Origin: Rhyacichthys aspro
Taxonomy: Eukaryota; Chordata; Actinopteri; Gobiiformes; Rhyacichthyidae
DNA: 64,000 nucleotides
Direction: 5' to 3'
NCBI GenBank assembly: GCA_036850595.1
Contig: CM072152.1
Span: 14,104,578-14,168,577, forward strand
The position numbers and the translations under genes were made by a program. Shown one piece after another: positions 26,001 to 35,978 of the stretch; the stretch's first letter is position 1; every line of letters starts with the position of its first letter. Under the pieces are notes generated by a model. The model did not search any database, had not been told where the DNA came from, and saw nothing but the letters and a program-made list of their open reading frames with translations.

Positions 26001-29000
26001 AAATAATAAAATACTCTGTACAGTTCTGTACAGTATCTGGAGTTAGCATCAACCCATCTCTCCTTTTTATGGAACATTCAGGTTTTGCAGAGCTGTGTGC
26101 AACATCTCAAGACTCTTAGAGACCATCAGAACAAAGAGCCTGGCCTCTTGGAAGGCAGAGGCGGGTAACATACATCCCCTGGCTCACTGGCACACAGTCA
26201 AAGTCCAATTGAGGACAGAAAAGGACAGAACAGAACTGGGCCAGGAGTGAGAAAAGAAAAGAGGGTTCCTCTGGCCCAGTCTCTTACACAGGAGCAGCCC
26301 AGAGGAGTGATGCTGGCAGTGTGGGAAAATGTGCCCCTATTTGAATCTCGCTCAGAGCAACACAAGCCCACACACCAGTTCATTGACAACATAGAAATGG
26401 TTGCACATACTACTGCTATTGTCTTTCACACGTTACTCCAACTGACGAGTAACCTCTGTTCAAGTGGAAGCAGGATTTTATGAATGGAATACAATCTTAG
26501 TGTCAGAAGAAACATGCGCTACATTTTAAAGACTCCAGTGTGAACATGGGTTTACTTAAAACTCTAATTATACAACTAGGGGAATTAATACAAATATTAC
26601 ATTGATTTATTGAGTCGTTTTCTAGTGCTGTTGCTCCCACAATTACCTAAGCTGTGGGAAAAGTAATCTCCTTACGGATCAGGTCCCTTCTTAAATTTGT
26701 CAAATGAAGTGATTACACATCCTAAACCTTCTTCCCTATTTCTTCCCATCTCTGTGGAGATGAAAAGCACGATATTCAGACTCTCCATGAATTTGTGATG
26801 CTCTGCATGCTCACTTCCAGCTCACCACGGGTAAACATTTAAGCCGGCACAAATTTACTGGTCAAACTCGCCCCTGCCTTGTCGTAAATTTAACCAGAGA
26901 GCTTAAATGTGCGAATGGCTGGCAAACAGAGGCCACTAAGCAAACAGCTTAGCAGAGTGGGAACTGAATGGGCTCTCTCTCCCTCACGCACTGGTTCATT
27001 TCTCATAGAGAGAGAGAGAGAGTGGAGACACTCTGCATGCTCCTCATGAACGCTCTCCTTTTCTTCACTGAATACAGGAATCAATCTTGAAGCGGCCGCT
27101 AAAGCCCAGCCATGAAGAGGCATTCTCCCAGCTCTTACTTCACAGCCCACAAAAGCCACTTCAGAGAAATATAGGCATAGCCGCCTGGTTGTTTTTTCAT
27201 TGTCATGTAGAATGTGAAGCCATTAATTTTTCCTGTCTTCCTCCAGCCTGCATCACTTTCTACTCATTCTGGCTCAATGAATATTAGAGGAGTTTTTAAG
27301 GTGTATGGTCCTCCATGTGCTCCTCAAGGCTGCTAGACGACGCTTAAAGAGGGCATTGCAATGGCAAGTGTAATGGAGGGAGCAGACACCCTTTTGTCCT
27401 CTACTATCAGAAGAGAAAGCAGAAAGACAGAGTTTGGGACATGGGAGGAAACTAGTGTGCAAGTTGGACTGCAAAGCAGTGACAGTAAAACAAGTGCATT
27501 GATACACACCTTCAACATCAGGAACTCAATTCACATGACCACAGCCATTTTCTAGTCCAAAAGAAAGTCACAGTAGAACATGTCTGCTACTGTGTCTTAC
27601 CTTGCCAGTGGACTTGGGTCCCTTCCAGATGCAGAAGTAACAGATGAACCAGGCCAGGGCCAGACACATGGCCAGCTCCCAGCGCATGCCCCCCATGTGT
27701 TCAATACCATCTGATATCTTCAGCACTCTGCGCCTGTGGCAGCCATACAACACTCACACTTATTGGTTGGCATTTAGAGACCAATATGACACATTTTTGC
27801 TTCTCATTGTTGAAGTTAAAATAATAAAAAAATAAATAATCAGTCAGACTGTTGTTTACATGTTGCTCTTCCACAGACATTGCATCAGGGCTAAAGGGGT
27901 ATTTGTGAATGTGAAAGATGAAAGTTACGAAACGATTATGATAAACAGACACTCACTAAAATAAAAACAAAGACAAAATCATTCCTAACCTGACATTGCT
28001 CCACTCCTCTTTGGCCTCTCAAACTGAATTTACAGTACACTGGTCACATTATGCATGCCAGTAAAACTGAAGAAACCATTTAATGCCAGCTTTAGGAATA
28101 CTGCACCTATCTCTTTATGACATGTTTAAAACAATGCTGTAGTGTGTTTTTGTACATCCAGGAGAAGCAAGAGTCGGAAACCACAAAGCTACAGCATGCA
28201 GCTGCCAAATGTTTGCCACCGCGTTTACCCCTGGATCTCCTGAGCGCCTATTGATCATGGTGACATGTTCTTGGTGAACAGCCACAGGCTACTTCCAGCA
28301 CAGTCCCCCTGTCCCTCTGAGCTCAGCCCAGAGGCCAAGATGTGAACATTCATGTACTCACATAAAATGCTGGTCCTTTAGACAAATATCTCTAAGACAT
28401 AGCACCAACATCAGCTAAAGATTCACATGGTCCAGACTCTTCTTTTTAGTGAACGCTGAATAATAAGATTTTGTTCTAATACTTTGTGGTAAAATACATT
28501 GTATTTGCAGTAGGCACACTTCTTTTGGGTATCAAATAGTAAATGATGTTACTTGTTGTCCAAGTCTCTGCTCTGTGTTATTCTGTACTATATACAGCAA
28601 AACAGTATGTTGGCAAATATCAAACAAGACTTGGTCAGTCGCTGCCAACAAATAGAGTGGTTGGCATCCAAAGCATTTCCTATGTTTAACAGCTAATGCC
28701 TTATCTGACGCTAATGTAACAGTTTGGCAATGAGGAACATTTTGAAAAGATGGTGAGATTAAAAACATGATTGGAGCCAGCACTGTAAACACTGGCAGCT
28801 CGACAGGAAGTGTGGTCAGCGTTGCACAGTGACAAGGCCTGCTCCGCTGCCACACACATGGCTCTAGCTGTGAGACAGCTGGCCTAGAGGGGCCTGCTGA
28901 CATACAAATATGAAAAGGGCTGACTAATTATTGGGGAAAGGTTAGTGGGGGTCAGTGTAAGTCTCTGGGGCTGTCCAACAATATTTACATAACAACATAT

Positions 29001-30339
29001 GATCGGGACCTAAAAATTTGGCAAAAGCCTCCACTAAGAAGTCTTCAGTAGAATCGAACGGCCACTTTAATAAGATTTAATGCACAGCAGATCAGACCCT
29101 GAGCTCTGACTTTGCAGTAAAAGATAAGTAAAAAGATGCACTCACTCCCAGAACTCGATGACTGGAGAACTTGCGTTTGGGTTTGTAATGTTGGTGGCGT
29201 TTTCTCCATAGTAGTCAACACAGTATTCTGAAAAAAAACAAACAAATGACATAACCAGTGTCAGACGCTTAAGAGTACAATGTCACCACTCAACATCAGC
29301 TTTGTTTAAGGGAGTCCTAAAACAAAGCTGCTCGTACCTGTGTTCCAGTAGTGACCACATCCAGCCCACGGCAGCTCTGTGGTGAAGCAGTTGAAGAGGT
29401 AGAAGATAGCCCAGGACAGAATCACGATGTAGTACACGTTTAGATGAGCCTCAATCACCTGCGTTGCGTAGCCAATACCTAAAACAGATAAAGGTAGAAC
29501 AGTGTCCAAACAAAAAGGATCATTTATGTTCCTTTAGTTGAGACTCTACCTTCAAAAAGCGGACAGACTTTCCTCCAGCACGTGATGCCTCCTTCACTTG
29601 TGAACTGACCCAGAGCCGTTTCCAGGAAAAACACAGGGATACCACAGCACACAAAGAAGATGACATACGGCACAAAGAAGGCACCTTCAGACAATGAGAC
29701 ACAATGTCGACACTACATTAGTGATCCATACTGCAGGTGAGGGTGAAGACTCTTCTAAATAAGTCACAATCACATAAGAAGAATGTCTCTGTATCTGTGT
29801 GACAGTGATTCTGTCACAGCTGACCTTTTGAGTGTTTGAAAAGGCTCCGTGCTGAGCAGTCTAATGACACCTGATAGGGCAACCTGCCTCATTTATTGAC
29901 ATGATGTGCATAATACATGAATAATAACTGCCATCATGCAAGGCATCTGGACGTAGGTTTAGGACATACGTCCAGATGCCTTGTCAAAACCTTTTCTTCA
30001 ATATGTCGTGGATGAACCTCCACAGACATAACTGCCATCATATTTAAACACATATTTCAGCTAATAACAGTGTTACAGTATATCTAGGACTGAGCTTAGT
30101 GCTTACCATTACAGCAATTACTCCCTACCTCCTCCATTTTTGTAGCAGAGGTAAGGAAACCTCCAGACATTGCCCAAACCAATAATCTCTCCAGCCACAG
30201 ACAGGACAAACTCGATCTTGTTGTTCCAGTGTCCTCTCTCGTTGTAGTCCCCATTGTCCAAGCTGGAACTGGACCCTTCCGGGTCTTTGCTGTCCTCTGG
30301 TTTACCGTTTATTACCGGTCCGCCTTTTTCAGCTGTCAT
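16900..30339 (-). CDS. slc6a11: slc6a11, Na+/Cl- dependent GABA transporter 3 (GAT-3), complete, 14 coding exons
   Basis: Plasma-membrane symporter of the SLC6/NSS family that takes up GABA with Na+ and Cl-; in vertebrates it is mainly astrocytic. Fourteen exons joined at GT-AG sites give 1836 nt, or 611 residues, against about 632 in mammals; the shortfall is mostly in the N-terminal tail. The start ATG at 30339 gives MTAEKGGPVINGK, matching the GAT-3 N-terminus (MTAEK), with G at -3. Visible family marks: TM1 GLGNVWRFPYLCYKNGGG, ECL2 Cys pair with N-glycosylation sites, TM6 [17 protein letters not shown], TM8 FLGLDSQFVCVES, and a C-terminus ending KETHF. ECL2 and the C-tail fit GAT-3 rather than GAT-1, GAT-2 or the betaine and taurine carriers. 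Introns are short (most 0.1-2 kb; the largest 4.5 kb). The neighbour atp2b2 is also next to SLC6A11 in human. No stop or frameshift was seen. A paralogue letter (a/b) cannot be given. Confidence 0.96.
17750..17920 (-). CDS. slc6a11: slc6a11 coding exon 13 (TM11-TM12)
   Basis: 171 nt, 57 codons, phase 0; acceptor CTGCAG, donor GTAACA. It encodes GIFLFFLIKYKPLKYNNVYT, YPDWGYGIGWFMAMSSMVCI and PLGIIWMIWKTPGTFSE, covering the end of TM11 and all of TM12. Confidence 0.96.
18149..18249 (-). CDS. slc6a11: slc6a11 coding exon 12 (IL5, start of TM11)
   Basis: 101 nt, phase 1 to 0, acceptor ATTTCAG, donor GTGAGT. It encodes SDRFYLNIEDMIGYKPIFFI, then KWCWMFLTPGICA. RFxxNIEDMIGY is a typical loop of this family. 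Confidence 0.96.
18801..18903 (-). CDS. slc6a11: slc6a11 coding exon 11 (TM10)
   Basis: 103 nt, phase 0 to 1, acceptor AATCAG, donor GTAAGA. It encodes GGMYVFQLFDAYAASGMCLL and FVAIFESICIGWVYG, the TM10 segment with the conserved LFDxYAASG motif. Confidence 0.96.
19647..19784 (-). CDS. slc6a11: slc6a11 coding exon 10 (end of TM8, TM9)
   Basis: 138 nt, 46 codons, phase 0; acceptor CCTCAG, donor GTAAGA. It encodes FVCVESLVTAVVDMYPETFR, then RGYRREVLILGMSIVSFFIG and LIMCTE. It matches the TM8-TM9 connection of GABA transporters. Confidence 0.96.
19882..19994 (-). CDS. slc6a11: slc6a11 coding exon 9 (ECL4, TM8)
   Basis: 113 nt, phase 1 to 0, acceptor TTGTAG, donor GTGAGA. It encodes GPGLAFIAYPKAVTMMPLAP, then TM8 LWACLFFMMLIFLGLDSQ, where the LGLDSQ motif is part of the second Na+ site. 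Confidence 0.96.
20616..20740 (-). CDS. slc6a11: slc6a11 coding exon 8 (TM7, start of ECL4)
   Basis: 125 nt, phase 2 to 1, acceptor TCCTCAG, donor GTAACA. It encodes [20 protein letters not shown] (the NSGTSF motif contributes to Na+/Cl- binding in TM7), then FSVLGFMAYEQNVPIEAVAES. Confidence 0.96.
20870..20973 (-). CDS. slc6a11: slc6a11 coding exon 7 (TM6)
   Basis: 104 nt, phase 0 to 2, acceptor CTTACAG, donor GTAAGC. It encodes [20 protein letters not shown] and TALGSYNAYDNNCYR: the unwound TM6 region that helps bind Na+, Cl- and GABA, and the loop after it. Confidence 0.96.
23517..23528. repeat. Poly(G) run, 12 bp
   Basis: Twelve consecutive G on plus, within the largest slc6a11 intron. 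Confidence 0.9.
23977..24020 (+). repeat. 22-bp tandem duplication
   Basis: Two adjacent copies of ACATTGAGGCACATAAATAT (first 20 of 22 bases), differing by one base. Confidence 0.9.
24586..24598. promoter_or_regulatory. RFX X-box motif in slc6a11 intron
   Basis: GTTGCCTAGCAAC equals the RFX half-sites GTNRCC and RGYAAC separated by one base, and is nearly palindromic. Function is inferred from the motif only. Confidence 0.4.
24728..24762 (+). repeat. 14-bp minisatellite, 2.5 copies
   Basis: Unit CCTGACCCCTGAAC, itself two diverged 7-mers. Confidence 0.9.
25430..25564 (-). CDS. slc6a11: slc6a11 coding exon 6 (TM5, ECL3)
   Basis: 135 nt, 45 codons in phase 0 at both ends; acceptor CTGCAG, donor GTAGGA. 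It encodes VVYVTATFPYVMLLVLLVRG (TM5) and the third extracellular loop VTLPGAYDGIKFYLYPDISR ending LSDPQ. Confidence 0.96.
25565..27600 (-). other. slc6a11 intron between exons 5 and 6 (2.0 kb)
   Basis: Noncoding. It contains a short (AG)n run near 27008-27021. Nothing else recognised. Confidence 0.55.
27601..27733 (-). CDS. slc6a11: slc6a11 coding exon 5 (TM4)
   Basis: 133 nt, phase 2 to 0, acceptor GCCACAG, donor GTAAGA. It encodes RRVLKISDGIEHMGGMRWEL and TM4 (AMCLALAWFICYFCIW), ending KGPKSTGK, all close to mammalian GAT-3. Confidence 0.96.
27734..29145 (-). other. slc6a11 intron between exons 4 and 5 (1.4 kb)
   Basis: Noncoding; no repeat, RNA gene or nested gene recognised. A 123-codon open frame here (28532-28903) crosses no splice logic and resembles nothing known. 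Confidence 0.55.
29146..29227 (-). CDS. slc6a11: slc6a11 coding exon 4 (glycosylated ECL2)
   Basis: 82 nt, entering in phase 1 and leaving in phase 2; acceptor TTTTTCAG, donor GTGAGT. It encodes EYCVDYYGENATNITNPNAS followed by SPVIEFWE. Three N-X-S/T sequons (NAT, NIT, NAS) lie within ten residues, in the loop that is glycosylated in this family. The Cys is the second member of the ECL2 pair. Confidence 0.94.
29338..29478 (-). CDS. slc6a11: slc6a11 coding exon 3 (TM3, start of ECL2)
   Basis: 141 nt, phase 1 to 1, acceptor GTTTTAG, donor GTACGA. It encodes TM3 (GYATQVIEAHLNVYYIVILS, then WAIFYLFNCF) and the start of the large second extracellular loop, TTELPWAGCGHYWNT. The loop Cys is the first of the family's conserved disulfide pair. 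Confidence 0.96.
29550..29684 (-). CDS. slc6a11: slc6a11 coding exon 2 (end of TM1, TM2, first intracellular loop)
   Basis: 135 nt, phase 1 to phase 1, acceptor CTGAAG, donor GTAGAG. It encodes the end of TM1 and TM2 (AFFVPYVIFFVCCGIPVFFL) followed by ETALGQFTSEGGITCW, the strongly conserved TM2/IL1 segment of GABA transporters, ending RKVCPLFEG. Confidence 0.96.
29939..29983. repeat. Perfect 17-bp inverted repeat (hairpin, 11-nt loop)
   Basis: Left arm CAAGGCATCTGGACGTA (29939-29955) and right arm TACGTCCAGATGCCTTG (29967-29983) are exact reverse complements. It lies in the intron between slc6a11 coding exons 1 and 2. A 14-bp direct repeat ATAACTGCCATCAT (29924-29937 and 30028-30041) brackets it. 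Confidence 0.9.
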
Positions 30340-30353
30340 GACTCCAGCAGCAA
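30129..30353 (-). CDS. slc6a11: slc6a11 coding exon 1 (start codon, N-tail, TM1)
   Basis: Acceptor TCTCAG precedes 30353 and donor GTAGGG follows 30129. Coding begins at 30339 (ATG) and runs 211 nt, residues 1-70, ending in phase 1. It encodes a short hydrophilic N-tail rich in D, S and G, then ERGHWNNKIEFVLSVAGEII and the TM1 substrate and Na+ site motif GLGNVWRFPYLCYKNGG. The 15 bases before the ATG are 5' UTR. Confidence 0.95.
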
Positions 30354-30820
30354 CTGAGACGAAAGAAAAATGACCCAGACACAAGATGAAAAGGATGACC
30401 TCAGAGTCTGAAGTTGTCTCATTGACTTCTATAAAAGCTTATGAGAGGAAATGGGACGGTCCAAGTCAAAGAAAAACCACGCCCATTCAAAATGCAGGCT
30501 GCAAGTTCAAATACAACCTTAAAATGATCCAAACTCAAAGCAAAAAAAAGAGAGTTGAACAACACTGTGCATGTACATAGATTCAATGTGGTGGCGGATA
30601 AATATGAAGAAAACAGCTGAATTTTCACAAACTCCCTTCAACCCTATGTCACAGTGAGAGAAATACAGTGTAACATTGGGTCTGTTCTGCTTTTTACTGA
30701 AACTCATGGAGTATTATTATTATCCAGTGCAGTTGTAAATGGACTACAGGCCACCAAACACTAAACACAATGGACAGAAGAGCAGAAGTGCACTTGAAGT
30801 AAGTTTTGCTCACTACTCAC

Positions 30821-31080
30821 CAGTGTCCCAGTCCTGGTGACAGCGCTACAGATCCTTTGGTTCACACGAAGGTCCGCACCAAAAATGCCTTTACAGCCTT
30901 CAGGACAGTTCAGCCTGAGGAAGAAGATGAACAGAGGAGGAACCCAAACAATGCTGCTGCGACTGGAATGATTTAGTTGGCTTTCTGGTGTCTAAAAGGA
31001 GGGTCCTTACGCAGAGGGATGAGATCCTCAGACGGAGGAAAACGCGCGACTGCGCTCCAACTCTGCGAGCGCGCAGCTCT
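30821..31080 (-). other. slc6a11: slc6a11 5' UTR exon(s), noncoding
   Basis: Reading leftwards on the minus strand, a strong donor (GACACTG|GTGAGT) follows base 30821. The matching acceptor is the TCTCAG ending at 30354, 15 bases before the start ATG. The exon sequence has no ATG near the donor. The right limit (transcription start) is a guess from the CpG-dense stretch. A possible extra donor (near 31011) and acceptor (near 30915) suggest the leader may be split again. The exon itself is inferred from splice signals only. Confidence 0.55.
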
Positions 31081-31175
31081 CAAGCGCCTCTAGTTGGATA
31101 CGCGCCATGTAGTGACCAATGCGCTCTGACTCCACTCAGAGCACACACGAGTCGAGCCGAAATATGGACGAAGCT
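31010..31175 (-). promoter_or_regulatory. CpG-dense probable slc6a11 promoter
   Basis: This stretch holds many CpGs (GCGCGACTGCGC, GCGAGCGCGCAGC, ATACGCGCC) in an otherwise CpG-poor region, just upstream of the predicted leader exon. A CCAAT box reads on the plus strand at 31116-31120 (ATTGG in gene orientation). I see no clear TATA box at a fixed distance, which fits a CpG-type promoter. The transcription start is not resolved. Confidence 0.5.
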
Positions 31176-31537
31176 ACGATTACGAGTTTTATCAATATTA
31201 TTGCTCCCTGTCAGTGCCACTTTATATCATTCCCAAATAACTTGAGCTGAAGGAGAAAAGTTAGTTCGTGTTCTGTAGCTCCTTGTTCAGTTTGGACTGG
31301 GTTTGTGTATTCTACAGAACAGTACAGGACAGTCTCTTAAAGCTATAAAAATAGACTTCCATCAATCAGCAAATGGACAGAGTTAATATCACTGTGTCAG
31401 ACAGAGCTTTTTGTATAAAAAGCCAACTGTTTATTAACATTCAAATATTTGCTCTATTTTCCTTTTGAATGATTCAAAGCTATGATCAGGACACCTCCAG
31501 ATTAATTCAATCTGTGCACTGCTATAGCATAATTCGT

Positions 31538-31552
31538 CCACCAGATGGCACT
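31538..31552 (+). promoter_or_regulatory. CTCF-like motif, full consensus match
   Basis: CCACCAGATGGCACT fits all 15 positions of CCASYAGRKGGCRSY. It lies about 400 bases upstream of the slc6a11 promoter region. Confidence 0.4.
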
Positions 31553-31556
31553 GACT

Positions 31557-31580
31557 ATTTATTTATTTATTTATTTATTT
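31557..31580. repeat. (ATTT)6 microsatellite
   Basis: Six uninterrupted ATTT units beside the CTCF-like motif. Confidence 0.95.
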
Positions 31581-33030
31581 AATTTGGCTTTGGGTGCGAG
31601 GCACTGCTTTAATTAATAACTAAGAATGATTAATTACAGGAGTATAACGTCATGAGTGTGTTGTTGGTGTTGTACATTAGGTGTTGTACACTTGTGGGAA
31701 GTTGAGTCTTCAGAAAGCTATGACCCTGTTTGACTTATGACACTTGTTTCTTTTGTCAGTGCTGTTGCTTCCAGGCCTTGTTTTCAGAATACCAACTCAC
31801 ACTTGTTTGTCTGCTGCAGAAATCACTCGCGCTCCATCATACAACACAAACACATTCCTCATTTAAAGACACTGGATTGTAGCTGTCACCTTCTTGTGAT
31901 GAATGATCAGACTGTCATAAGTCCTAATAACCCATGCTGCTTTAAACACAAGTGTTTTCTTATGACATCAAACTGTTTAGGGTTTGTGCAGCTTGTTCAT
32001 ACACAAGCTGACTGCCTGGTTTCCAGGCGTGATAGACTCATTGCGGCAGGAACTCCCCTGACTCTGAAAGCCTGACCTAGTCTCTAAGAATCCCTTTACG
32101 CAAGGGTCACTCGTCATTTGAAGCTTAAAGGAAGTGCCCTGCATAAAAAGTATGGCCACCCAAAGCGGCTGGCAAACACTCACCGTGCTATTGAGCCAGA
32201 GTCAAGTCTTTGTTTATGTTGCCCTGTACAACTGTATCGGACGATGAATGCGGAGGATGATCAAACTCCAAATATGCAGGAGGAGATTTTTATTTCCTTA
32301 TTCTTCTCTGAATGCTTAATTAGAGTAATATTAATTATTGAGTGTTTCTTGTAGCAGCACAAACTGGGCACAGGTCTTGAATACAACAGCAGTAATAAGA
32401 ACACTTGAAGTATTGCATGTCTTTGTTATCTCTGGTTTTACATGGCATTGCAATATAAACAGATGACAAATTAAACTATCAAACAGCATTGTTAAAGTTG
32501 GATGAGAGACAAAATATAAGATATTTTTAACCAGGATAACTGAGAGTGTCTTTTATAGCTCCACAAACAAAAGAACATGTGGCATAATTTCACAGAACGG
32601 AATCAAAAAATAACACCAAAGGACAGTACTTCACTACAGTTTGGTTCTGTTTGGTTTAGTCCTGTTTACGCCTGGATTGATTTTTCCGGCATCTGCCTGA
32701 TGCTACTATAAAAATGATCCAAGACTGATACTACTAACAATAATAACACCCAATCTGGCCACACAGGGAAGAGGATAAAACTGCTGCCTGCATCGCTCCC
32801 AGCCTCATCTCCCTCGAGCTTATGTAACACTGTCTCAGTCTTCAGTTGTTGTTTTTTTCCAAAGGCTATACTTGACGATGTATTATATTTATGACTGGAG
32901 CTAAACTAGAACTGTTTATAGCAGTGACTGAAATTGAGCTCATTTGGCTGTAATGACAATCTTAATCTAATTTACATCTGTTAATCAGTGAGCAGTTTGA
33001 GCAGCTTTACCCACGCCAGTTTTCAGACTC

Positions 33031-33326
33031 ACTTGAACCAGGCTCAAGTTAAGTCCAGTAGTGAGATACCTAAACGAATGTTGGAAGAGAACCATGGTGA
33101 AAACATAAAGCAGTGATTATCAACTGGCAGTTGAAACATAAATATTAAATGACTCAAAAACGACAGGATCATCTTCAAACATCAAACATGGTTTTTCCAC
33201 AAGCTGTTGTTTTATGTTTTATCTTTTCAACGTCAAAAAACCTATCAAAGTTTTATTTCAAAAAAGAAAAACAAGAAAATAAATTTAAATGTGAAGAAAT
33301 AAAATAAGAAAAAGTGAAGGTATTAA
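33031..33326 (+). repeat. Dispersed repeat, copy B (matches 7245-7549 inverted)
   Basis: Collinear with the minus strand of copy A through at least six blocks of 14-20 identical bases, with indels between. The two copies differ in the middle (after the block ACTCAAAAA) and beyond both ends, so it is an old repeat family rather than a recent duplication. Confidence 0.8.
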
Positions 33327-34070
33327 CTTTATCTACTTTATTTCAACTGTATATTTCAGTCTAAAAGTCTGTGAAATAACAGGCTGGCCCTCGAGCAAAT
33401 TTAGTGGATGACCCCTGGTTTAGATGTTTTATCGTCACTCGACCAATGACCCTGTGGGCATTTGAACTGCTGTTCATGTTTGGATACACACGCTAAGATG
33501 ACTTTCAACATCTCATATGTAAATCTGTGCATTCATGAGTTATTTTTGCTTCTAGTGATGTCAACGGTCAAACAAAGAGATGTGGGACAATGAGACATTT
33601 GGACTTGAGCCCACTTTGTTGACAAAGAACTAGGTCATGACCTGAGCAGTGCTCCCACTACATGTTACTGCTTGTGTAGCATAAGAATCTCTTTTTCAAT
33701 GGAGACACCTCTTCATATGAGCAGCAGAGCAGTTCAAACTAGAACATCTAAACATGAGGTAATCTATTTGACTGGCAGGATCTTTCCTCAGCTCATTACC
33801 TCAAGAGGAAGTCTTGATCAGTGGCGGGAATATCACACCCACATCTTGGTCTGAATTTGTGGTGTCACTTATCACCAGCTGACATCCCAGTCTGAGGTAT
33901 TATAGCTGTGAGCTCTGGAGGTGGGATGGTAATCACAGAGCTGTCCATCTGCTGTCACAGGAGCCAGAGGATAAATGTGACCTGGGTTTGAGAGACACAA
34001 AGAGAAGGTGTGAGAAAACCTGTCGACAGTGTGTCTGAGTGTCCAGGACTGGACTCTTGGAGCCCTGTTT

Positions 34071-34091
34071 ATATATATATATATATATATA
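34071..34091. repeat. (TA)n microsatellite
   Basis: About ten AT units. Confidence 0.9.
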
Positions 34092-34305
34092 TTTATCGAC
34101 CTGCACAGCTGAGTATGTCCAAGCATAGGCTTAAAATGGAGAATACTGTACTCTTTAGCTCAGGAATATTAAAGGCTTCATCAGAAAAATGAAGCAAAAA
34201 CACTGGCAAAGAGACAAAAGTTGCAGGTTTGTGTAGTTACCTTCGTCTGTGTCCTGCTTCACAACATATTATTATTTACTATCTTCAGTTTCAAGTTTTC
34301 ACCCA

Positions 34306-34325
34306 AAAAGAAAAGAAAAGAAAAG
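34306..34325. repeat. (AAAAG)4 microsatellite
   Basis: Four exact AAAAG units. Confidence 0.9.
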
Positions 34326-34353
34326 TAAGATGACTCACCGCCATTGTAGCACT

Positions 34354-34368
34354 GATGCCCTCTACTGG
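34354..34368 (-). promoter_or_regulatory. CTCF-like motif (14 of 15 consensus positions)
   Basis: GATGCCCTCTACTGG fits the reverse complement of CCASYAGRKGGCRSY except position 2. Confidence 0.33.
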
Positions 34369-35978
34369 CCATAGTCCTGCAGTGCACTCTCTTCAGCCTC
34401 CTGATAGTCTCTACTCACTTTTTCAGTCTCCTTAAATGACCTATGTGTAAAAATACTATAGTACAAATACATTTACCATGATTTTTTAAAATTGTTGCTG
34501 TATTTTTAGTTTTAAAAGAGTAAATACTGTAGAAAGATACATTTTTGGGGCGACCCAGCAGCTGTGTATCCACATCCCGAGGAGGTAACAGCTCAGTCCA
34601 GTCTCAGTTTATCGATGCATGCAACATCATAATTGTTGGTGCAGGAATATACTGTGCGTCTGTGTTTTCCCATGTTTTTTCCCACAGTCCCATCCCCCAA
34701 CAGGAACCATAGTCTCCCCTTATCCCATTAAGACAATTGCCAAGACTGGCATTCAAACTTGCGTGCTTGCCTGCGTGCATACAACCCACACTTGTAAACT
34801 CACATATACGGCCGAATGCACACAAATATACGAAGCCCATACACACACTGGGCAGGGAAAGAGAAATTTCAAAATCAATCCTTTTGCAGAGAAAGAGTGC
34901 AAAAGGAGAACTGGACCCCAAAACCTCCACCAATGTTGGCTGATTGTAAAGGACTGTCAGTTAAAGGAGCTCTCTATTGGGCCAAAGGGAAGCAGCAGGA
35001 TTCAACTTGGGGCCCAAGAAAGGGCTATTCTTCCTGGAAATGGGCCCTTGCGCATGGACTTGAATGCACTCTGGTGGTGAGCTTCAGAGCGGTGGGAGCC
35101 CACTCTATATTCACAGGCAGTGCCACCCAGGAGGCCCTGCCCCGCATCCTGATGCTGCTGCACACACCAGCAGCCTAATCCTGGAGCTAAAAGAGGGTTA
35201 ATGAAGGGACTGAACAAGAGCTGGTTGGAGGAAACATGTTGGGAGCATGTGTCTTCAGATTGTATCGGCCAAAAAAAAGAGATCAGTCCTGCCCACACAA
35301 TGTCCACCTCATCACTTTTATTGGTTTGTATGAAAGCGTAACACGTCAAAACTGCAACAGACTTTGTTAGTTTTCCTTTGGAGATTATAACATTTTTTAA
35401 AGTCAATAAAACTCTCTTTGATTTGTCTGATTTGCCCAATTTATTGAGAAGCAAAGCAATAATGAGTGCATGTAGGCTCATACCAAAGCATTTATGGCAG
35501 CGGAAGCATGAATGATGCTAGTGCAAGGATGATAGTTTTAGCCACATCTTGTAACTTGTGTCTGGAAAAAGCCCTGTTGTGCTCTGTTTATTATTCAGAT
35601 TTATGTCACATTAAAATGAACCCTCCACACACAAGTAACTCAGATTTATAAAGGTTAATGTTCTTTTCTGTTGGGTTTAGATGCACTCCATTTGTTATCA
35701 TTAAGAACTGACCATGCTTTTATTGCTTCATTAACAATAGACTGAATGACAATCAATTTCTGCTCAGCTTGTGTTTGAACTTTGAACCCAGTGGTGCTTC
35801 CAGCTCTTCCAGGGCATCAGACAGAGCTCAATATTCATCAATATTTTTTACAAATTGCAAAATCAGTACTTTTTTGCATTTGTTTGTAGATTGCTAAAGT
35901 GAATCTACCAAGTGGGAAAAAACCTGAACATCTTTATCCTGAAACTCTGCATTTCAAATGTTTGATGTCTGGAGAAAT

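Noticed and set aside
28532..28903. 123-codon minus-strand frame in a slc6a11 intron
   Set aside because: It does not continue the transporter sequence and the flanking exons join perfectly without it.
34619..35481. Overlapping open frames of 153, 120 (plus) and 159 (minus) codons
   Set aside because: No family resemblance, no consistent splice sites, and frames overlap on both strands; this looks like a locally GC-richer stop-poor stretch. It might be a conserved noncoding element, but that cannot be judged here.
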